64,000 nt of DNA from Oscillospiraceae bacterium (GTDB lineage: Bacteria > Bacillota > Clostridia > Oscillospirales > Ruminococcaceae). A model generated the notes under the pieces. It did not search any database and was not told the DNA's origin. It worked only from the letters and a program-made list of their open reading frames with translations. The position numbers were made by a program, and so were the translations under genes. Each line of letters starts with the position of its first letter. The first letter of the stretch is position 1. Where the stretch lies: positions 95,979 through 159,978 of the forward strand of contig JAFRJM010000042.1 in NCBI GenBank assembly GCA_017432285.1. Direction: 5' to 3'. Positions 42,557 through 51,881 of this stretch are shown here, in pieces.

Positions 42557-43720
42557 TTACAGCGTATAGTCTACTACTGAAATTTCTTTTCCGTCACGAA
42601 TATATACTCTTTCTACTCTTCTGGATACTCCGCACAGGATCTCATAGTTTATCGTGCCGGCTAATGCTGCGATATTATCCGCTCCGATCGGACAATCTCC
42701 TCCGAACAGAGTGACTGTATCTCCTTCCCTGGCATCGACACCGGTGACGTCTATCATCATCTGGTCCATACAGATATTGCCTACGATCGGGACCACGGCA
42801 TCGTTTACAAAGACATATCCCTTATTGGACAAAGCCCTCGGATATCCATCAGCGTAGCCCACAGCCACAGTAGCGATTTTCTTTGGCTCAAAACATGTGT
42901 ACTTGCGTCCGTATCCGATAGTCTCACCAGGCATAACTTCTTTAACGAGCGAGATCGTCGATTTGAGTGACATGACAGGTCTCAGATCGATCTGTTCCAT
43001 CGGTTCCCCTGAGGGACTGCATCCGTACATCACTATACCCGGACGCACCATGGTGTGATGGAATGATGTGATCAGGATCATAGCGGCACTGTTACAGCAA
43101 TGGACCTGATCGAATTCGATCTTTCTCTGACGAAGCAGCCAGACGACGTTTGAGAAACGGTCGTGCTGAAGATGTGTAAACTCTTCACTGGTCTCATCAT
43201 CCTGATCCGCCACAGCAAAATGAGTAAAAATACCCGTCGCTTTTATATTCGGCAAAGTGCAGGCCTTTGCTATTTCCATGGCGCATTTTTCATCATCTAC
43301 TGCAGAAAAACCTATCCTGCTCATGCCGGTATCCACTTTGATATGCACTTCAAGAGTGACATGGCCTTCTTCAGCTGCCTTGCTCAACTGTCTGGCATAA
43401 TCCATACCCAGAACAGCCTGTGTGACACCAAGTTCAAACAGCTCAACAGCATGATCTGCAGGAGTATAGCCAAGGATAAGGATCGGCTGGGTCAGCCCCG
43501 CTCTCCTAAGTCTGCGTGCTTCCATAATATTGGAAACAGCATACCAGTCAGCCAGATCGGATATAGCGTTGGCAACCTCAATATCTCCATGTCCGTATGC
43601 ATCTGCTTTTACTACAGCCATCAGCGATACCTGATCTTTCAGCATACCGCGAAGCTGCTTAACATTATACCGAAGGTTGTCAAGATTGATTTCAGCCCAA
43701 GTACGTTTGAGTTTTTCCAT
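42557..43720 (-). CDS. alr: Alanine racemase
   Basis: This 387-aa PLP enzyme makes D-alanine for the cell wall. The PLP Lys lies in MAVVKADAYGHG, the substrate/opposite-face Tyr in YGCSPSG, and the C-terminal barrel has GNICMDQMMIDVTG. I chose ATG 43718-43720 (MEKLKRTWAEINLDNLRYN, the usual N-terminus); the frame is open 12 codons upstream. Confidence 0.97.
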   Translation of the reverse strand: MEKLKRTWAEINLDNLRYNVKQLRGMLKDQVSLMAVVKADAYGHGDIEVANAISDLADWYAVSNIMEARRLRRAGLTQPILILGYTPADHAVELFELGVTQAVLGMDYARQLSKAAEEGHVTLEVHIKVDTGMSRIGFSAVDDEKCAMEIAKACTLPNIKATGIFTHFAVADQDDETSEEFTHLQHDRFSNVVWLLRQRKIEFDQVHCCNSAAMILITSFHHTMVRPGIVMYGCSPSGEPMEQIDLRPVMSLKSTISLVKEVMPGETIGYGRKYTCFEPKKIATVAVGYADGYPRALSNKGYVFVNDAVVPIVGNICMDQMMIDVTGVDAREGDTVTLFGGDCPIGADNIAALAGTINYEILCGVSRRVERVYIRDGKEISVVDYTL

Positions 43721-43856
43721 CTTTTTTCTCTTTTCACACGACACAAAAATACGCACTGAACAATTTCCACAGTTACGTATATTTTACCATATTCATGCCG
43801 TTTTTTTCCATATACTGACCGACTGTCAGCACAGCCGGTCAGTGCTTATCTACGCC

Positions 43857-44393
43857 TTATTTTACGAATACAGGTAACTCCTGGAGGAAGAAGATATCAT
43901 CACGGGTGATCGCGTCACCTTCAGCAAGGACTGCACATTTTCCTGCAATCTCTCCACCGGCTTCATTGACCAGAGTCTCGAGCGCATAGAGAGATCCACC
44001 TGTGCTGATAACGTCATCAACGATAAGTACCTTCTTGCCTTTCAGCATATCGATATCTGTCTGATCCAGCCACAGAGTCTGCTTTACTGCAGTGGAGATG
44101 CTCTGCACTTCTACCTTGATGGGATCGTGCATATACAATTTGGCCATCTTACGTGTTACAACGTAATTCTTGCCGGATTGACGGGACATCTCGTATGCAA
44201 GCGGGATTCCCTTTGACTCTGCAGTAACGATGACATCGAATTCAGGTGCTTTCTCAAGCAGTTCTTTTGCGCATGCTACCGTGATCTCAACATCGGAGAA
44301 CATGATGAATGCAGCAATTGAAAGATGATCATTTACTTTGCAGATAGGAAGATCGCGTTTCAGACCAGCAACATGAAGTTCATAAGTTTCCAT
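43857..44393 (-). CDS. Phosphoribosyltransferase, adenine/purine type
   Basis: This 178-aa protein has the PRPP-binding motif VLIVDDVISTGGS near residue 120 and a segment VTAESKGIPLAYEMSRQSGKNYVVTRK. Such enzymes transfer ribose phosphate to a purine base; the order of elements is closest to adenine phosphoribosyltransferase. The window also holds nucleoside hydrolases, a source of free bases. Exact base specificity is not visible. Confidence 0.88.
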   Translation of the reverse strand: METYELHVAGLKRDLPICKVNDHLSIAAFIMFSDVEITVACAKELLEKAPEFDVIVTAESKGIPLAYEMSRQSGKNYVVTRKMAKLYMHDPIKVEVQSISTAVKQTLWLDQTDIDMLKGKKVLIVDDVISTGGSLYALETLVNEAGGEIAGKCAVLAEGDAITRDDIFFLQELPVFVK

Positions 44394-44421
44394 TTTTTAA
44401 TCTCCTCAAAGATATCTTATA

Positions 44422-44760
44422 TTAGCCTGCAGGCCAGCCGAATTCACGGCCCGCCATAACATGAAAATGAAGGTGCGGAACGCTCTGCCCTGCATCCGCT
44501 CCGCAGTTCGACACGACTCTGAAGCTGTCGATACCAAGTTCTTTCGCCAGTTTAGAAATAAGTTCAAATGCTTTGGCAACAAGAGCGCTGTTGCTCTCAT
44601 CGACCTCTGCGCAGCTGCCTATATGTTGTTTCGGTATTACGAGGAAATGCACAGGCGCTTGAGGATCGATGTCATAGAAAGCTAGAAGTTCATCGTCTTC
44701 ATAAAGTTTATTTGACGGAATCTCTCCGTTCGCTATTTTACAGAATAAACAATTTTCCAT
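44422..44760 (-). CDS. HIT family nucleotide hydrolase
   Basis: This 112-aa protein carries the histidine triad VPHLHFHVMAGR near the C-terminus and CLFCKIANGEIPSNKLYEDDELLAFYDI at the start, with Cys4 and Cys7 spaced as a zinc site. It is a Hint-type purine nucleoside phosphoramidase. It sits 4 nt after alaS, which fits known activity on aminoacyl-adenylates. Confidence 0.95.
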   Translation of the reverse strand: MENCLFCKIANGEIPSNKLYEDDELLAFYDIDPQAPVHFLVIPKQHIGSCAEVDESNSALVAKAFELISKLAKELGIDSFRVVSNCGADAGQSVPHLHFHVMAGREFGWPAG

Positions 44761-44764
44761 TTTT

Positions 44765-47116
44765 TCATCCTTTCAGCAGATCCTTAACCGCATTGAAAGC
44801 ATCTGCGATGTTCTCAGCAGATTTGCCGCCGGCCATAGCCAGATCATCTTTTCCGCCGCCGCTTCCCCCAATAGCATTAGCTGCCGCACGCACGAGATTA
44901 CCTGCTTTGAATCCTTTAGCAATTGCTTCTTTGCTGCTTCCGGCACACAAAGTGACCTTTCCGTCACTTACAGATGAGAGCAGAACTACCGCGCCAGGTT
45001 TACCGTCTCTGAGAGCAGATACCATGTTACGGAGCGCATTGGCGTCTGTGTCTTTCAGTTCAGCATGATAAAAGGTCAGATCCCCAAATGCTTCTGCGCT
45101 GTTTTCCAATCCTTTAATAGCATCCGTATTCTGTCTGTCTTTGATCTTCGATACTTCATTCTCCATGCTCTTCAGCTGCGCCATCACCGATGAGGCCTTA
45201 TCCGGAAGGTCCTTCGTGGATCCCGCTTTGAGCACCGCTGCAGTCTTATCAAGCAGCTCACGCTGTTCTGCCAGTACCTGCAGCACATTTAGTCCGGTGG
45301 TGGCCTCTATGCGCCGTACGCCCGCGGAAGCAGAACCTTCACTCAGAATGCAGAACAATCCGAGAGCACCGGTATTTGTAGCGTGAGGTCCTCCGCAGAT
45401 CTCAAATGAATAGTCTCCCATCTTGTATGTGCTGACTATCTCGCCGTATTTGCTCTCAAAGAGTCCTATGGCGCCTTTTGCCTTTGCCTCTGTAACAGTC
45501 ATCTCCTCGCATACTACCGGGACAGCAGCTGTGATAGCCTCGTTGACGAGGCGCTCCACTTCTGAGAGCTCCTCAGCAGTTATCTTACGTCCGAATGAGA
45601 AGTCAAAACGCAGACGGTCTGAAGTAATGAAGGAGCCTTTCTGAGCGACTTCATCACCAAGCACTTTGCGCAGCGCCGCATGCAGCAGGTGTGTTGCGGT
45701 ATGAAGCTTAGCTGTATCTTCATTACGCTCTGCAAGGCCGCCCTTGAATGTGCCTTCCTGTTTGCTTATCTGCTGATGCTCTCTGAATGCTTCGTTGAAT
45801 CCTTCGGAATCAACTGTCAAGCCTTCTTCTGCCGCCATCTCTTCGGTAAGTTCCAGTGGGAAACCGTATGTGTCATATAGACGGAACGCCTGCTTGCCTC
45901 CGATCTCAGTCTCAAGTTTTGCGGAAGGATCCTTTTCAGCAGCAAGTTCATTTCTGCGGCGGATGTCTGCGACGCATTTGCTGAATTCTTTCATTCCGGT
46001 CGCAAGAGTGACATCGAATCTCGCAGCTTCCTTCATGATCTCATCAAGTATATATGCTTCTTTCTCTACGAGCAGCGGGTATGCTTCATCATATATCTGC
46101 TCAATAAATATACGGCTGATCTCTGCCAGCACTGAGGATTCGAGTCCAAGCTGTCTGGTATAGCGCATAGCACGGCGCAGCAGACGACGGAGTATATATC
46201 CGGCCCCAACGTTGGACGGAACGATTCCGTTGACATCGCCTATAAGCATCGTGGAAGTGCGAATATGGTCTGCCACGATCCTCATAGCCTTCTGGGCATC
46301 GGTGTCTGTGTCGTAATCCAGTCCGGATTTCTTCATAAGATGCTCAATGACCGGCCAGAAGAGGTCTGTCTTGTAACCGTCCGTAAGTCCGTTGAGGAAT
46401 AGAAGCATCCTGTCCAGGCCAAACCCGGTGTCCACGTTCTTGTTTGCCAGAGGCTCGTAGCCGTCCTCTGTCTTCATATACTGCATGTAAACGTCGTTTC
46501 CGACTTCTACATATCTTCCGCATCCGCATGCCGGACCGCAGTTCGGACCGCATGGCTTATTATGGCGCGGATAGAACCATTCATTATCCGGGCCGCAAGG
46601 TGTTCCTGTCGTCCCTTCCAGTTCCCACCAGTTGTCTGACTTGGGAAGATAGAAGATATGCTCAGGCAGAATCCCTACATTCTTCAAAAGTTCAGCAGTC
46701 TCATCGTCTCTGGGCGCAGCATCATTGCCTTCAAAAACTGTGGAACAGATCTCTTTTCCGTCCATACCGAAGACCTTTGTGAGCAGGTCGTAGCTCCACT
46801 GTGTCTTTTCTTTCTTGAAATAATCACCGAGAGACCAGTTCCCCATCATCTCGAAAAATGTGAAGTGAGATGGATCTCCAACGCTCTCGATATCAACTGT
46901 TCTCACGCAGCCCTGCACATTGCACAGTCTCTTCTTTCCGGACGGGTGCTCCTTACCAAGCAGATACGGCATAAGAGCCTGCATACCTGCTACGTTGAAC
47001 ATAACACCGGTGGTGCCGTCTCCTATAAGCGAGACTGCGCCGATATTGAGATGCCCGCGCTCCTCATAGAAGCGGATCCATGCGTTTCTCAGTTCCTTTG
47101 AAGTAATTTTGTACAT
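44765..47116 (-). CDS. alaS: Alanyl-tRNA synthetase
   Basis: This 783-aa enzyme charges tRNA-Ala. Class II motifs are in the N-terminal half (TFFEMMGNWSLGDYFK; GFGLDRMLLFLNG), the editing domain has TATHLLHAALRKVLG (HxxxH) and CGGPHATNTG (CxxxH), and the DHHA1-like C-terminal domain ends with GGSGGGKDDLAMAGG. It is about 90 residues shorter than the common form. A T-box leader lies upstream. GGAG sits 6 nt before the ATG. Confidence 0.96.
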   Translation of the reverse strand: MYKITSKELRNAWIRFYEERGHLNIGAVSLIGDGTTGVMFNVAGMQALMPYLLGKEHPSGKKRLCNVQGCVRTVDIESVGDPSHFTFFEMMGNWSLGDYFKKEKTQWSYDLLTKVFGMDGKEICSTVFEGNDAAPRDDETAELLKNVGILPEHIFYLPKSDNWWELEGTTGTPCGPDNEWFYPRHNKPCGPNCGPACGCGRYVEVGNDVYMQYMKTEDGYEPLANKNVDTGFGLDRMLLFLNGLTDGYKTDLFWPVIEHLMKKSGLDYDTDTDAQKAMRIVADHIRTSTMLIGDVNGIVPSNVGAGYILRRLLRRAMRYTRQLGLESSVLAEISRIFIEQIYDEAYPLLVEKEAYILDEIMKEAARFDVTLATGMKEFSKCVADIRRRNELAAEKDPSAKLETEIGGKQAFRLYDTYGFPLELTEEMAAEEGLTVDSEGFNEAFREHQQISKQEGTFKGGLAERNEDTAKLHTATHLLHAALRKVLGDEVAQKGSFITSDRLRFDFSFGRKITAEELSEVERLVNEAITAAVPVVCEEMTVTEAKAKGAIGLFESKYGEIVSTYKMGDYSFEICGGPHATNTGALGLFCILSEGSASAGVRRIEATTGLNVLQVLAEQRELLDKTAAVLKAGSTKDLPDKASSVMAQLKSMENEVSKIKDRQNTDAIKGLENSAEAFGDLTFYHAELKDTDANALRNMVSALRDGKPGAVVLLSSVSDGKVTLCAGSSKEAIAKGFKAGNLVRAAANAIGGSGGGKDDLAMAGGKSAENIADAFNAVKDLLKG

Positions 47117-47183
47117 TGGGTTCTCCTTGGCTTTATATAGATTTGATTTGGATCATCGTGTAAAAAACGTGGAGATATATGTC

Positions 47184-47221
47184 AAAAAATATAGACCTCC
47201 GCCCCATTCGGGACGAAGGCC
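47184..47221 (-). terminator. T-box terminator of alaS
   Basis: GACCTCCGCCCC (47194-47205) and GGGACGAAGGCC (47210-47221) form a 12-bp stem (with G-U pairs) and, on the minus strand, a tail with six T. Confidence 0.88.
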
Positions 47222-47425
47222 GAAAAAATCGACATCCGCGGTACCACCCGCATTGCACAGATATATGTTCTGCGCCTCTCCAAGCGGTTTTAACGCACCT
47301 CTGCGCCGCATCTGCGGAATGCTCGGAAGACCGGCTATGCCACTTTCTTGTTCCGAGGGAAGTCTCAGCCACGCTCCCCACTCTCTGGCGGAAAATACGG
47401 TGATCTATGTCTTCGTCATAGCTCT
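47184..47425 (-). promoter_or_regulatory. T-box riboswitch (alanine)
   Basis: The minus strand contains the T-box core GGTGGTACCGCGG (around 47234-47253), whose TGGT would pair with the ACCA end of tRNA-Ala. Upstream are the stem I base pairing GAAGAC/GTCTTC and the AGAGAG motif. The specifier loop is next to GGCATAGCC, giving an Ala codon (GCC or GCA). The transcript ends in a terminator at 47194-47221. Binding of uncharged tRNA-Ala would turn alaS on. Confidence 0.9.
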
Positions 47426-47439
47426 AAAACACATCTGTT

Positions 47440-47468
47440 ATTCTAATGATTTATCTGTGCATTGTCAA
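47440..47468 (-). promoter_or_regulatory. Promoter of the alaS leader
   Basis: On the minus strand TTGACA (47463-47468) and TAGAAT (47440-47445) are spaced exactly 17 nt, just upstream of the T-box. Confidence 0.8.
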
Positions 47469-47489
47469 ACTGAACCGCACACATTTTTG

Positions 47490-48488
47490 TCAGGAAACAG
47501 GCACATAACCGCTCTTTTCTATGAGCTCCTGTCCTTCCTCTGAAAGTATCCAGTCAATCAGTTCCTTAACAGCAGGATTCGTGTTATCCGCTCTGTATGC
47601 AACATAGAATTCCGACACAAGCGGGTATACTCCGCTCCGTATGTTATCTATGTCCGGCTCCACCCCATTTACTGCCAGCATCTTCACTCCGCCGTTTGCT
47701 ACAACATCCTGAAGGTAGAACCTGAACGAATAGCCGATCGAAGCTCCGGCAAGCGCAGAAAAGCTTTTTCTTCCGTACTCCAGATCTCCCATGAATCTGT
47801 CCATAACGCTCTGACTTCCGCTCCCTGCGATCCTTGTCACCGGATTGATCGGACGGTTTGGTCCTCCTACTTCTTTCCAGTTCCGGATCGAGCCACTGTA
47901 TATCCCGCGTATCTCATCAATCGACAAAGAATCGACCGGATTCTCCGTATTGACGAAAAAGACGAATCCTTCCCTTCCTACCGGAACAAGCACCAGCTCC
48001 ACTCCCTGTTCTTCCGCATACGCCATCTGATCTGCAGATGGTGCCGCAGTAAAGAAGATATCAATCGAGCCGTCAACCAAGGCGTTGAAACCTCTGATGG
48101 TGTTGTGGTACTGCATTTTGCTGTCTGAGGCAAAGTTTTCTCCATAATAATTGTCATCAGAGAAAACGCCGCCTTCGTATGTCACGCTACCTTCCGGATA
48201 AACTGAATCGATAACAGCTCCATAAACCGGGACCAGCGCTGCCGCACCGTCCAGAACCGGAAGATCGCCGTCCACTCTGTAATCTGTTTCGATATGTGCC
48301 AGATAAGGACTGTCAGTAAAAGGAAGGTACTGCCCGACATCGATCATCTTCGCCTGTGAAACGCCGCTGAAATTGTTGGTGAGCCTGCCCGTCATCAGCA
48401 TGAACATGGATATGTTAATGATGAGAAACACAGCCACTACAGAACACAGCAGCAATTTCTGAGAGGAATCCATTTTCTGCTTATCCAT
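47490..48488 (-). CDS. PstS-like substrate-binding protein
   Basis: This 332-aa protein has one N-terminal hydrophobic segment (KLLLCSVVAVFLIINISMFML) and a periplasmic-binding fold: FNALVDGSIDIFFTAAPSADQ, NWKEVGGPNRPINPVTRIAGSGSQ, and a C-terminal INWILSEEG-like LIDWILSEEGQELI. It resembles phosphate-binding PstS proteins, but no pstCAB genes are adjacent. No lipobox Cys is seen, so the segment probably stays as a membrane anchor. ATG 48486-48488 has AGGAG 8 nt upstream and overlaps the stop of a 46-aa gene. Confidence 0.82.
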   Translation of the reverse strand: MDKQKMDSSQKLLLCSVVAVFLIINISMFMLMTGRLTNNFSGVSQAKMIDVGQYLPFTDSPYLAHIETDYRVDGDLPVLDGAAALVPVYGAVIDSVYPEGSVTYEGGVFSDDNYYGENFASDSKMQYHNTIRGFNALVDGSIDIFFTAAPSADQMAYAEEQGVELVLVPVGREGFVFFVNTENPVDSLSIDEIRGIYSGSIRNWKEVGGPNRPINPVTRIAGSGSQSVMDRFMGDLEYGRKSFSALAGASIGYSFRFYLQDVVANGGVKMLAVNGVEPDIDNIRSGVYPLVSEFYVAYRADNTNPAVKELIDWILSEEGQELIEKSGYVPVS

Positions 48489-48628
48489 CACCATATCTCC
48501 TTTGCAATAAAGGTGATGATGGACGCATGCCTGTAGGCCCAAAGATCATATCCCAGATGCAGCAAGGTGATCACAGTGCATATCACTACGACGATAATGA
48601 GCAAGCGAAAGAACTTTTTCTCCTCCAT
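48488..48628 (-). CDS. Small membrane protein (46 aa)
   Basis: This short gene runs from ATG 48626-48628, with GAGG 5 nt upstream, to TGA 48488-48490. The protein has a charged start (MEEKKFFR), one hydrophobic helix (LLIIVVVICTVITLLHLGY) and an amphipathic tail. Stop and next start overlap as TGATG, so it is translationally coupled to the PstS-like gene. It is 7 nt behind the 82-aa membrane protein. The three genes form one operon of unknown function. Confidence 0.75.
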   Translation of the reverse strand: MEEKKFFRLLIIVVVICTVITLLHLGYDLWAYRHASIITFIAKEIW

Positions 48629-48635
48629 CTCAACC

Positions 48636-48884
48636 TCACATATGTCTCAAAGCGACAGCGAGCAGAATAGCTAAAGTACCCCATACCAGAGCGATGATGC
48701 CGAATATAATACCGAACACGATCGCCAGCGACCTGCGATGCATCAATTTCTTTTCTTCAACTGATCCAGGGTAATCTCTGGACTGTCTGCGAATCTTGAG
48801 CCAGGAGAAAAGAAAATATAAAAATGCCAGAGCACTAAGTGCCGGTATGCCGAAAACTACAAAATAAACAACATAAACGTCCAT
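48636..48884 (-). CDS. Small membrane protein (82 aa)
   Basis: This protein has two hydrophobic helices (VYFVVFGIPALSALAFLYFLFSWL and LAIVFGIIFGIIALVWGTLAILLAVAL) joined by a charged loop with Arg/Lys. I do not recognise it. It is the first gene of a three-gene operon with the 46-aa protein and the PstS-like protein. Confidence 0.75.
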   Translation of the reverse strand: MDVYVVYFVVFGIPALSALAFLYFLFSWLKIRRQSRDYPGSVEEKKLMHRRSLAIVFGIIFGIIALVWGTLAILLAVALRHM

Positions 48885-48925
48885 AAGTATTAACCCTCAA
48901 TTTTGTCAGATCACTTATCGATAAG

Positions 48926-49774
48926 CTATTCTTCAATGAATCCTCTTCCGATTATCTCACTTGAGTTAGTGACTATCATAAAGCTGTCAGGATCGACCTG
49001 TTTCGCGTATTTGCGCAGTTTGAAGGCGTCTGCCCTTCTGCATACTGTAAGAAGCATCGATTTTGCACCGTGTGTATACCCGCCTTCCGCCTCGTACATC
49101 GTCACGCCGTGATGAAGCTCATCCATTATGTACCGGCTTATCTCATCCGGCCTGGTAGTAACGATAGTGAAAGCCTTGCACATGTTGAGCGATTCGATGA
49201 TGTTGTCGATAAGGAACGTCTTCATGAAAAGGCCAAGCAGCGAATAAAGTCCTGCAGGTATGCCGTTTATGAAGAAGTTGGACAAGACAATGATCATGTC
49301 GGTGATCATCAGCGCCCGTCCTATATTCATTGTTGAATACTTTTTCAATATGAGAGCTATGATATCTGTCCCGCCTGATGAAGCGTTGCAGTCAAAGAGC
49401 ATTGCAGATGCTATTCCGGACAGGAACATTGCATACACCAGTTCCAGAAGCGGTTCATCGGTAAATGGCCTGTCCATAGGGATCAGTTTCTCAAGAAGCC
49501 AGTTCAATGCTGAGAACTGAAGCGAGCAGAAAATCGTCATACCACTGCACTCTTTGCCCAATATCATCACTCCCACTACCAGCAGAAGCACGTTTATTGC
49601 AGCCATATATTCAGCCTGTGTCAGTACAGGAAACACCTTTGACAGCAGCAAAGATAGACCGCTAACACCTCCTGTAGCGAAGTTGTTAGGTGTCTTAAAG
49701 AAATATACCCCGATAGTCAGCAACACTACAGCTGATTCTACCATGAACCAATATTTCAGTTTGTCCTTTTTCAT
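48926..49774 (-). CDS. YitT family membrane protein
   Basis: This 282-aa protein has five to six membrane helices (VESAVVLLTIGVYFF at the start; ATGGVSGLSLLLSKV typical of the family) and a C-terminal DUF2179 domain (MYEAEGGYTHGAKSMLLTVCRRADAFKLRKYAKQVDPDSFMIV). Function is unknown. I prefer ATG 49772-49774, with GGAG 6 nt upstream, over the earlier GTG at 49798. Confidence 0.9.
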   Translation of the reverse strand: MKKDKLKYWFMVESAVVLLTIGVYFFKTPNNFATGGVSGLSLLLSKVFPVLTQAEYMAAINVLLLVVGVMILGKECSGMTIFCSLQFSALNWLLEKLIPMDRPFTDEPLLELVYAMFLSGIASAMLFDCNASSGGTDIIALILKKYSTMNIGRALMITDMIIVLSNFFINGIPAGLYSLLGLFMKTFLIDNIIESLNMCKAFTIVTTRPDEISRYIMDELHHGVTMYEAEGGYTHGAKSMLLTVCRRADAFKLRKYAKQVDPDSFMIVTNSSEIIGRGFIEE

Positions 49775-49898
49775 ACTTCTCTCCATGTATTTGGTCACTA
49801 TGATTATAACGCAAAATTGTTATAAAGCTATCTACATTGAAAGACAAATACGCTGTGACCCTGTATAATGAATATTAATAAAATAATTGGAGGTAATC

Positions 49899-51689
49899 AT
49901 GAGTCTATCCGATAAGATCCGTTATATTGGCGTGAATGACCATAAGATCGATCTCTTTGAAGGTCATTATCACGTACCGAACGGCATTTCCTACAACTCC
50001 TATGTCATTCTGGATGAGAAGATCGCTGTTATGGATACAGTTGACAGAAACTTCTCACACGAATGGCTCGATAATCTTGCCGCTGCTCTCAATGGCAGGA
50101 AACCGGATTATCTTGTCATTCAGCACATGGAGCCCGATCACTCTGCAAACATCCTCTCTTTCCTTCAGGCATATCCTGATACTACTGTAGTTTCCTCTGC
50201 GAAGGCATTCGCCATGATGGTGAATTTCTTCGGCAAGGAAGTCAGCGAAAAGAAGATCGAAGTCAGCGAAGGAAGCACACTTTCTCTGGGATCTCATGAG
50301 CTTGTTTTCATCGGCGCACCGATGGTGCACTGGCCTGAAGTTCTGATGACATATGAAAGCACCGAAAAGGTACTCTTCTCTGCAGACGGTTTTGGCAAAT
50401 TCGGCGCACTTGATGTCACAGAAGACTGGACTGATGAAGCAAGAAGATACTACATTGGTATCGTCGGGAAGTACGGTCCGCAGGTACAGAGTGTGCTGAA
50501 AAAAGCTGCCGGCATTGAAATAGATGCTATCTGCCCTCTGCATGGTCCTGTTCTCACAGAAAATCTCAGCAAATATATCTCCTTGTACGACACCTGGTCC
50601 TCGTACAGGATCGAGACAGACGGAATCCTCATTGCATACACCTCTGTCTACGGAAACACAAAAAAGGCTGTCGAAATGCTCGCAGACAGACTGAAAGCAA
50701 ACGGCTGTCCAAGAGTCGTAGTCCGAGATCTTGCCAGGTCTGACATGGCCCAGGTAGTCGCAGAAGCTTTCCAGTACGGAAAGATAGTTCTCGCCACCAC
50801 AACTTACAATGCAGAGATCTTCCCGTACATGCGTGAGTTCATCCAGTCTCTGACAGAGCGCAACTTCCAGAACAGAACTGTCGCCTTCATAGAGAATGGT
50901 TCCTGGGCTCCTTCCGCTACCAGAGTGATGAAGTCGATGCTCGAGAAATCAAAAAGCCTCACATATGCCAACAATACAGTCAAGATCTTTTCCGGAGTCT
51001 CCGACGAGAACAAAGAACAGATCAAAGCCCTTGCGGATGAATTGTCACAAGAATATCTCGCAAGAAAAGAGGAAACAGCAAACAAGAACGATCTCACTGC
51101 CCTGTTCAATATCGGTTACGGCTTATATGTTGTAACGTGTAATGACGGAACAAAGGACAACGGTCTCATTGTCAACACTGTTTCTCAGGTCACTAATACC
51201 CCCAACCGGATCGCTGTCTGCATCAATAAGACAAACTATTCGCACCATGTCATCAAGCAGACCGGAGTTATGAACGTCAACTGCCTGTCTGTTGAAGCTC
51301 CGTTCGATGTCTTCAAGAGATTCGGCTTCCAGACAGGAAGAGCCGTGGACAAGTTTGAGGGAATGGAAAAACTGTTCTCGGATAACGGCCTCGTATTCCT
51401 GCCGCAGTACATCAATTCCTTCTTCTCACTTAAGGTAGAGGATTATGTGGATCTTGATACTCACGGAATGTTCATATGCACGGTAACTGAGGCAAGAGTT
51501 GTTTCCAATAAAGACACCATGACATATACGTACTATCAGAACTATGTCAAACCGAAACCGGAAGCAACTGGTAAGAAGGGATTCGTCTGCAAGATCTGCG
51601 GTTATGTTTATGAGGGCGACACATTGCCTGATGATTTCATCTGCCCGCTCTGCAAACACCCTGCTTCGGATTTCGAACCATTAAAGTAA
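49899..51689 (+). CDS. Flavodiiron protein fused to flavin reductase and rubredoxin
   Basis: This 596-aa protein combines four units: a diiron metallo-beta-lactamase domain (residues 1-250; HMEPDHSAN, DGFGKFG, HGPV), a flavodoxin (about 253-390; YTSVYGNTKKAVEML), a flavin-reductase domain (about 400-540; TNTPNRIAVCINKTNYSH), and a rubredoxin (about 550-596; CKICGYVYEGD...CPLCKHP). Flavodiiron proteins reduce O2 or NO to harmless products; the fused domains supply electrons from NAD(P)H. GGAGGTAATC precedes the ATG. It is a single gene ended by a terminator. Confidence 0.95.
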   Translation: MSLSDKIRYIGVNDHKIDLFEGHYHVPNGISYNSYVILDEKIAVMDTVDRNFSHEWLDNLAAALNGRKPDYLVIQHMEPDHSANILSFLQAYPDTTVVSSAKAFAMMVNFFGKEVSEKKIEVSEGSTLSLGSHELVFIGAPMVHWPEVLMTYESTEKVLFSADGFGKFGALDVTEDWTDEARRYYIGIVGKYGPQVQSVLKKAAGIEIDAICPLHGPVLTENLSKYISLYDTWSSYRIETDGILIAYTSVYGNTKKAVEMLADRLKANGCPRVVVRDLARSDMAQVVAEAFQYGKIVLATTTYNAEIFPYMREFIQSLTERNFQNRTVAFIENGSWAPSATRVMKSMLEKSKSLTYANNTVKIFSGVSDENKEQIKALADELSQEYLARKEETANKNDLTALFNIGYGLYVVTCNDGTKDNGLIVNTVSQVTNTPNRIAVCINKTNYSHHVIKQTGVMNVNCLSVEAPFDVFKRFGFQTGRAVDKFEGMEKLFSDNGLVFLPQYINSFFSLKVEDYVDLDTHGMFICTVTEARVVSNKDTMTYTYYQNYVKPKPEATGKKGFVCKICGYVYEGDTLPDDFICPLCKHPASDFEPLK

Positions 51690-51780
51690 ACTCTATACAT
51701 ACAAACGACTGGTGATAAAAACTGTATTAATTAAGCATTGAAAAAATGACATCTTCCAGAAAGGTTTTGTCGCAAAGAAT

Positions 51781-51814
51781 ACCGGATCGCTGTATTACGC
51801 AGCGATCCGGTTTT
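51781..51814 (+). terminator. Terminator of the flavodiiron gene
   Basis: ACCGGATCGCTG (51781-51792) and CAGCGATCCGGT (51800-51811) form a 12-bp stem followed by TTT. Confidence 0.85.
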
Positions 51815-51833
51815 AGATATGTCGATAAAGAGA

Positions 51834-51871
51834 AAAGCCGGGGTCTGACTCGTGTGTCAGGCCCCAGCTTT
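51834..51871 (-). terminator. Terminator of the MBL-rubredoxin gene
   Basis: AAAGCCGGGGTCTGAC and GTCAGGCCCCAGCTTT pair over 16 positions. On the minus strand it is followed by TTCTCTTT. Confidence 0.8.
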
Positions 51872-51881
51872 ATGCATAATA

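Noticed and set aside
47490-48488. Part of a phosphate ABC (pst) operon
   Set aside because: No permease or ATPase genes lie on either side; the neighbours are two tiny membrane proteins and YitT.
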